From Erodium maritimum (taxonomy: Eukaryota; Streptophyta; Magnoliopsida; Geraniales; Geraniaceae), in assembly GCA_963921825.1 (NCBI GenBank), contig OY997592.1, positions 26,019,730-26,083,729 on the forward strand: a stretch of DNA of 64,000 bases, read 5' to 3'. A program made the position numbers and the translations under genes. Below the pieces are notes generated by a model. It was given only the letters and a program-made list of their open reading frames with translations, had not been told where the DNA came from and ran no database searches. Position 1 is the first letter of the stretch; every line of letters begins with the position of its first letter. Positions 58,850 to 64,000 of the stretch are shown one piece after another.

Positions 58850-58915
58850 AACTACCACAAAGCTTCCAGGCCAGTAACAAGATGGCATCGTACAAAGCAT
58901 TGTATGGTAGGTCGG
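58850..58915 (+). pseudogene. late-integrase remnant of T1
   Basis: The stretch reads ASNKMASYKALYGRSGQLP, matching the MAPFEALYGRxCRxP motif after the gypsy integrase core. The integrase catalytic core itself is missing. Confidence 0.8.
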
Positions 58916-59929
58916 GTCAATTGCCCATGCGGGGCACATGTGAGGGTTAAGAGTTGACTCTTTTTGGTCCTAAGTTGTTCGAGAGACGATTGAGGGGTCG
59001 CGCGGATCGTGAGCGGTTAGGGACCGCGCAGAGTCGACGTGGAAGCGTGAGGATGAGGTGCGCGTGAAGTACCCAAAACCGTTCAATCCTTGAGAAAACG
59101 GTGAATGTAGTGTCTTCATTAACGTGGAGATATGGATGAAATGACTTATAAATTGGTTCGATTGGTGGTATGTGAGCAAGTGTTGCCGGTAAGTGTGATA
59201 TCACTGGTTGGGTAACCTTTTAATGATCGATCGTGACTGTGTGTTACCTTTTGTTGAGTGTTGTCATGGTAATGTCTGACTTGTTGAGTGTTTCGAGGTG
59301 CGTTTGCCTTCCGACTAGGTGTCGGTAAAATGTGCTATTGTTCCTTGTCGAGGTGCGCCTGCCTTCCAGCTAGGTGTCGGTAAAATGTGTTGTTGCTCCA
59401 AACCGTGCAGTAAGTATGAGATCCAATGTCATGACGGATGCATTTATGTGTTACTTCCTTTTATTATTGTGTGTGGTTGGTCGTGACATAACCGTGTCTG
59501 AGTTCCAGTGTGAATTGTCCGAGTAATGGTTACTAAGTGGGTAATTGAGGAGAAGTGTCTGTGTGATGGTTCCAGATTAGGTTCGATTTGAGAAATGTTC
59601 CGGTATGATACCTATACGGACGGAGGATTCTGGTATAAGATATCTAGATCGATGTTGTGTGTGCCGATGCGATATCTATACCGACGGAGGATTCCGGTAT
59701 AGAATATCTAGACCGATACTGTGTGTTCCAGTGTGCATTGGTAATAATATACTGGGTGTATTTACTCGGTGATTCTTTCAGATATGGTCTGAGTGGAAAC
59801 ATTGAGAAATTTTAAATTGTTGAGCAGTGCTGACTTCACACGCTAAGTGTGGCGTTTGGGTAAGTAGTGTGACCAAATGTGGTATGGTTAAGTGAGGTAC
59901 GTTCGTTTTAAATTTCGGGGACGAAATTT
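58916..59929 (+). other. non-coding 3' internal region of T1
   Basis: About 1 kb with no recognisable domain. GGTGCGYYTGCCTTCC appears twice (59298 and 59350) and also resembles 19441 in T3. Repeats of GATATCTATACCGA and GATTCYGGTATA lie at 59590-59720. Confidence 0.6.
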
Positions 59930-59945
59930 CTTTAAGGGGGTAGAT
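59930..59945 (+). other. polypurine tract of T1
   Basis: CTTTAAGGGGGTAGAT directly abuts the 3' LTR, after AATTTCGGGGACGAAATT. This is the standard Tekay/Del arrangement. Confidence 0.92.
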
Positions 59946-62438
59946 TGTAAGAACCGCCCCCAGTCGATCCCGGTCGAACCGGTGAATTTTGGCTAAAGTT
60001 GACTTTCCGTCGGAAAAGTCAATCGATGACTCCGAGAGTCATTCGAGACCTTTTCGGGACCCGAAAAGCTTAGCCGTCGTTACAGTTAGCTTAGTTGGGT
60101 CGTTTCCTTTCAAATGACTTATTTTACGAAAAAGTCAATTTCGGAACTTTATCGAATTTAATTTAAGTGTGCTGGAATTTATTAAGGGTAAAGGTGGACC
60201 CCACATGGACACTTGTCCATGGTGGCTTGGAGGGGAAGAAATGGGTCTAGAAAGACCCATTTGCCCGCATGTGAGCCAAAAGAGAAGGAATGGACCTAAG
60301 GGGCAATCTAGACCTTTTACTCTTAGGTTAAATGCTAAATTGGGAGCAACATTTCAGCCCATTTGTTGTCTTGGCCAAAATTCAAACAAGGGAGAGAGTG
60401 CTTGGGAGCTCCATTTCTTGAAGAAAGGAAGCTCTTTTGGGTGATTTTCAACACCAAACTTCTCCAAAACACCTTCATTCTCATCCCCTCTTCATTCATA
60501 AGGTAAGTAACCTCTAAAAACCTACTTTCAATTAAGTTTGGGGTTTTCGGTTTGATAGAAAAAGCATGAACTAGGTGGGTTTTGGTTTGGTTGTTTTTTA
60601 GATGGTTGTTTGGTGAAGAAAAGTGGAAGTTTAGATAGAAATCTTATGTGTTTTGTTTGTTTTGATGAAACCCCACTTGGGTATGGAAGTATGGAGGTTT
60701 TTGGGTCTGTTTTTGGAGATTGTTTGGGTTAACAATGGAGTTTTTGAGGTATAAATTCGTGGGGACGAAGTTGAGGGAAGAAGAAGAAGGGGGCTGCCCA
60801 GAACGGCAAGGAAAGGGCCTCAGACCGGCCCTCTGAGAGGCACGGTCTGGGCCGGATGCGGGGCATGTGGGCCGCCTTGAACGGGCCTTATTCAAGCCTA
60901 GTTTACCCTATAGCCCATGTTTTAATTGTTATGGGTAATTCAGGTGTTTTCTCCTTAAAACCGACCTTGAATGATGATTAATTCTAGTACTACTTTATGA
61001 TCCTAGACGTTCTTCCCGAGCACGGAGGAGGAGTCAACTAGGCGACTTGCGTTGGCTTGCGTTTGGATAGCGAATGAGGTAGGGAAGATTAGTAAATACC
61101 GTTTTAATTAAGGAATGTCACTAGAATGCATGTCGGATTTGAATAACCGGAATAATTGTAGACTCACATGTAGGATGTGAATAACAAGAGTAACCTATAC
61201 GAATGTGAATTGTCGTGCTGTAGAATCACATGTGTCCATGTCGTGCCTTAGGATTGTGTGCTGGTTGTGGCTGTTTGTAGTTAGTAGTCCTGTAATGTTG
61301 ATGAGTAGTATGTTCCGTGTTTACTTTAAGAATCATGTTATGTTATAAGAATGTGATGAATGTGGTGAATGTGATATGAATTGTTGTCTTGTGATATGAT
61401 CGGGTGAATGATAGACCGATGTGATGTGTTCGGTAAGTTATGTCGGAATGATATGTTCGGTATGGTATTGTGCGGTGTGATTTGTACCCCGTGCTACAGG
61501 AAGACATCTAGACCGATGGTGTATTCCGGTATGATGTATTGTTTGTTTCACCCCGATGTTGTGGGTCCGGGAAGACATCTAGACCGATAGTGTATTCCGA
61601 TATGATGTATTGTCTGTTTCACCCCGATGCTATGTGTCCGGGAAGACATCTAGACCGATGGTGTATTCCGGTATTATGTATTTGTTTCACCCCGATGTTG
61701 TGTGTCCGGGAAGACATCTAGACCGATGGTGTATTCCGGTATGATGTATTTGTTTCACCCCATGCTATGTGTCCGGGAAGACATCTAGACCGATGGCGTG
61801 TTCCGGTATGATGTGTTGTTTCACCCCGATGTTGTGTGTCCGGGAAGATATCTAGACCGATGTCGTGTTCCGGTACAATATGTTGAGTCGTGCGTGATGA
61901 TCGGAGTATCATGGTATACCTATCCTATGTTGTATAAGGTTTGGGTGGCGTTCGTAGTTGGTTTCGCAGTGGAATGTTCGATTGTTTGTATGTTTCTTTA
62001 TCTTGGTTCTAATGTCGTTAATGTTGCGTTCCTGTTGGTTTTTGTGTGTGTTGTCGTTTACTAGTATGTTTAGTTGATCGAGTAATTGTGGCGACGGAGC
62101 GGAAGTCCATCCCCTTTATTACTTTTTCCTATTGAGCGAAAGCTCACCCCCTTTATTTACTGTTTTACAGGTTTCGATCATGAGTTGGTTTAGAGGACGT
62201 CTCGGAGCTCGAGAGCTCATCGAGAGTCTGGGGATTACTTGCTTAGTAGAGACGTACTTCCTCTTTTTGTACTAAACCTTGTTTTTTCTTTACGTTGAAT
62301 TTCGAGCGTTTGACTCGTGGTATCGGAATTGTTGATTTGGAACTAAATTCGAAGCTTTATTTTGTTTAAAATTGTTTATTTATTATTGTTTTTAGTTCAC
62401 GTCTCGAGTTTGGTCAATACCGGATTTGGGGCGTGACA
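59946..62438 (+). repeat. 3' LTR of T1
   Basis: 2,493 bp from TGTAAGAACCGCCCCCAG to GGATTTGGGGCGTGACA. It contains the 470-bp block lost from the 5' LTR and its own six-unit tandem array. Small open frames within it (60169-60444, 61408-61590, 61798-62064) are not genes. Confidence 0.93.
61495..61875. repeat. 67-71-bp tandem array, six units, in the T1 3' LTR
   Basis: AGACATC landmarks at 61502, 61573, 61644, 61712, 61779 and (as AGATATC) 61847. The unit is the same as at 52735-53110, with the same count. Confidence 0.92.
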
Positions 62439-62443
62439 ATCTA

Positions 62444-62661
62444 TAATCCTGATAGTCTACTCGTTCCACTTGGCGGAATTATTGAAGACTACAAAGATCT
62501 GAATAGACAGATACAGGGTGTTCGACTATCTCATACCCGTAGAGAAGCTAATAGAGTAGATCATGAGCTAGCTCGCAATAGTTATATTTGGATCTCAACT
62601 GTGTGGAATGTTGCTTGTTCGTCAGAACCCATTTTGGGTCTTCTGGCGGGTGATGTTGAAT
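62444..62661 (+). pseudogene. LINE RNase H domain, C-terminal part (L1c)
   Basis: The frame continues directly from 29725 and reads VRLSHTRREANRVDHELAR, the conserved end of LINE RNase H (HxxRxxNxxADxLAR, here with His for Ala before Glu). It stops at TAA (62659-62661). A TTTTTCGTCAAAAAAAG tail follows, then the target duplication at 62704-62718. Confidence 0.9.
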
Positions 62662-62718
62662 AATGAAATCCAATTTTTCGTCAAAAAAAGAAAGAAGTTA
62701 AAAAAAGCTTACTCATTG

Positions 62719-63590
62719 CGCTAAATCAAGTATTACAACTTAGTTCTTTTGAATCAAGATTGAAGTCATAACCGTAATGCTTCTTCGAATAAAGTGTAAT
62801 CTATTTTCATCGAATAAAGTGTAATCTATTTTCTGGCGGGTGATGTTCATCAACACTGAAGTGAAATAGCTGATAAAAAAAACACTGAAGTGAAATGAAA
62901 TACATGGACACATTTTGGCATTGCATTGCAATGAATGGAGAATTTAATATCAAGTACTTGATATCTTCAGTTTAGTGTATGGTAGTTGAGTTGTGTGCAA
63001 GAAAAGGCAGCTATCCTATTCATACATAAAGAAATGTGTGTTAGGCAGGGAGTGAAGTGATGTTAGAGTTACACGAGATGGTGAAAACTGAAAAGGGAGA
63101 AGAGGAAAAGTAGAGGGGTTCAAAATGGAAGAAGAGGGGAAAGAGAAAGACTAGTGGTAGTGGTTGTAGTTGTGGGTAAGCAAGCAGCAGCAGTACCATA
63201 CCAACTAGCAGTAGCAGCTGTAATGCTCCTCGATCAGTGTGCCCCCTTTGCCCTGGCCCCACCTCTTCTTCTCGCCGGCCGGAATCTCTCCCTCCCGCCG
63301 GCGACTGACACATGGCATGTGCCTGTGGGCTCCATTCCCTCACTTGCCTTTAACAAAAAAAAAGTTCATTATCTCAGTTTATAATAATGTACATGGCTCG
63401 GTTCATGCACCTTTTATTTCTTCTTCTGTTGCATTAATGTCAGTAACCATTTAGTAAGTTAAGTATAAGATGACTTGACTTGTGTCTGAAAATAACTAGT
63501 TTTTGACTCGTTTAAGGTATATAAATACGTTGTTTAGGTGATAACGGAAAAATGAAATAATTGAGGGTTGGTGTGGAATATAAAGACATG
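62719..63590. promoter_or_regulatory. upstream region of the HECATE-like gene
   Basis: No gene recognised. It contains a 22-bp direct repeat (CGAATAAAGTGTAATCTATT..., near 62778 and 62809), a purine-rich run (63080-63155) and a C-rich, GCCGGC-containing stretch (63230-63310). Two E-boxes form a dyad, CACATGGCATGTG, at 63309-63321. The minus-strand frame at 63041-63343 lies opposite the purine run and has no recognisable domain. Confidence 0.5.
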
Positions 63591-63596
63591 TGGCTC

Positions 63597-63604
63597 TATA
63601 TAAA
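63597..63604 (+). promoter_or_regulatory. TATA box of the HECATE-like gene
   Basis: TATATAAA in the context GGCTCTATATAAAGGAG lies 148 bp upstream of the ATG. Transcription would start near 63630, giving a 5' leader of about 120 nt with CT-rich and CAACAACAACC stretches. A weaker ATATAAA lies upstream at 63579. Confidence 0.7.
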
Positions 63605-63751
63605 GGAGAGGCTGCATGTGCAACTCATGAGATATGAGATAGATCATCAGCAGCTTCCATTGCTTTTTATCCTCAACTTTTGGGTCTCTCTCTCCTACAA
63701 CAACAACCCTAACTCTCCCGTGAGTTTTCTGTCTCTTTCTCGGGAAAATCC

Positions 63752-64000
63752 ATGGACATAGGATCAGACAGTGATCCACAGATGGAGATGCTGATGATGC
63801 AACTGGATCACCACAGCTCCAGCTTGGGCAACGTGAACCATGTCATGAGCCCAATGGAGCCCTTCTCTGCAGCACCGGCACTAATGTATAATAACCTAGG
63901 TTCGATGGAGCACGCGTCCATGGCGTCCATGAGGGAGATGATATTCCGGATCGCGGTGATGCAGCCGGTGCACATCGACCCGGAGTCCGTGAAGCCGCCG
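63752..64000 (+). CDS. HECATE-type bHLH transcription factor, N-terminal part (runs off the window)
   Basis: The open frame starts at ATG 63752 (AAATCCATGG, good plant context) and stays open for all 83 visible codons. An in-frame TAA at 63710-63712 excludes an upstream start. The protein begins MDIGSDSDPQMEMLMMQLDH, a Met-rich, acidic start, and reaches MREMIFRIAVMQPVHIDPES followed by VKPP. That segment immediately precedes the basic region in HECATE1/2 and related group VIIIb bHLH proteins, so the DNA-binding domain should lie just past the edge. In Arabidopsis HEC proteins act in the nucleus with SPATULA in gynoecium, transmitting-tract and shoot-meristem development. Family genes are usually intronless, which fits the uninterrupted frame. 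HEC1/HEC2 and HEC3 cannot be told apart from this much. Confidence 0.9.
   Translation, partial: MDIGSDSDPQMEMLMMQLDHHSSSLGNVNHVMSPMEPFSAAPALMYNNLGSMEHASMASMREMIFRIAVMQPVHIDPESVKPP

Larger units (their letters stand above)
29726..62438 (+). mobile_element. Ty3/gypsy Tekay/Del-like LTR retrotransposon T1 (outer element of nest)
   Basis: It starts TGTAATAACCGCCCCCGGTC and ends GGATTTGGGGCGTGACA, with ATCTA directly flanking both sides (29721-29725 and 62439-62443). The 5' LTR is split (29726-30013 and 51941-53573) by copia element C2. The 3' LTR is 59946-62438. The interior holds gag, zinc-knuckle, protease and fragments of reverse transcriptase and integrase, with a polypurine tract before the 3' LTR. 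Without insertions the interior is about 4.95 kb, shorter than an intact gag-pol of this lineage. Confidence 0.92.
29224..62703 (+). mobile_element. 5'-truncated LINE (L1c) interrupted by the 32.7-kb nest
   Basis: The LINE parts are 29224-29725 and 62444-62703, about 760 bp in all. They encode the RNase H end of ORF2 and a 3' end of the form TTTTCGTCAAAAAAAG. A 15-bp target duplication with one mismatch flanks the outer edges. The element T1 entered between them with ATCTA duplications. It is the oldest layer of the nest. Confidence 0.9.

Noticed and set aside
63041..63343. Minus-strand 100-residue frame with a Leu-rich stretch resembling a membrane segment
   Set aside because: It is the complement of a purine-rich run in the HECATE-like upstream region; the Leu run comes from GCA/CAG-type repeats. 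No domain or promoter supports it.
63561..63761. 66-residue frame just upstream of and overlapping the HECATE-like start
   Set aside because: It begins before the TATA box, spans the leader and ends ten bases into the real coding frame. It is a chance frame.
1..64000. Search for a new defence, biosynthetic or other multi-gene system
   Set aside because: All multi-domain coding sequence found belongs to LINEs or LTR retrotransposons. Only one host gene, the HECATE-like factor, is supported, so no such system can be claimed.

Overview
The window is nuclear DNA of a flowering plant, probably a eudicot (the eudicot call is inference). The evidence is plant-type LTR retrotransposons with initiator-Met tRNA primer sites, L1-type LINEs with a C-terminal RNase H, a CACTA end, a MITE with 9-bp target duplications, and one convincing host gene. 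That gene starts at 63752 and runs off the right edge; it encodes the N-terminal part of a HECATE-type bHLH transcription factor. Almost everything else is transposable-element sequence.

Layout. 1-658: right-hand end of a CACTA element. 659-1629: unassigned C-rich sequence. 1635-4088: minus-strand solo LTR with target duplication GAAAA. 4394-8285: probable terminal-inverted-repeat element holding a 1.17-kb MITE (5640-6808) and a shortened LINE-like piece (about 7080-7985). 8610-24355: minus-strand L1-type LINE (duplication GGCAATGATTAT), split inside its endonuclease domain by a Ty3/gypsy Tekay/Del-like element, here 'T3', at 12200-23398 (AAGAC). 24492-24924: small inverted-repeat element. 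25510-28249: decayed plus-strand LINE. 28259-29208: nothing recognised.

29209-62718 is one continuous nest. A 5'-truncated LINE (29224-62703, duplication AAAGCTTAYTCATTG) was hit by Tekay-like element 'T1' (29726-62438, ATCTA). Copia element 'C2' (30014-51940) entered the 5' LTR of T1. Minus-strand Tekay-like element 'T2' (30431-49109, CAACA) entered the 5' LTR of C2. Copia element 'C1' (31799-40258, CTTTG) entered the 3' LTR of T2. A separate solo LTR (55004-56418, CATAT/CATAC) sits in the gag region of T1. Insertion order is therefore LINE, T1, C2, T2, C1.

Themes. T1, T2 and T3 all look like products of one non-autonomous lineage: each lacks most of the sequence between the early reverse transcriptase and the late integrase, and they share the same odd internal sequence. 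C1 has LTRs that look identical, yet carries defects in the active-site motifs of protease, integrase and reverse transcriptase, which implies mobilisation by proteins from other copies. The nest ends about 1.05 kb upstream of the HECATE-like start codon. I found no CRISPR array, rRNA, tRNA gene, operon or host gene system besides this transcription factor.
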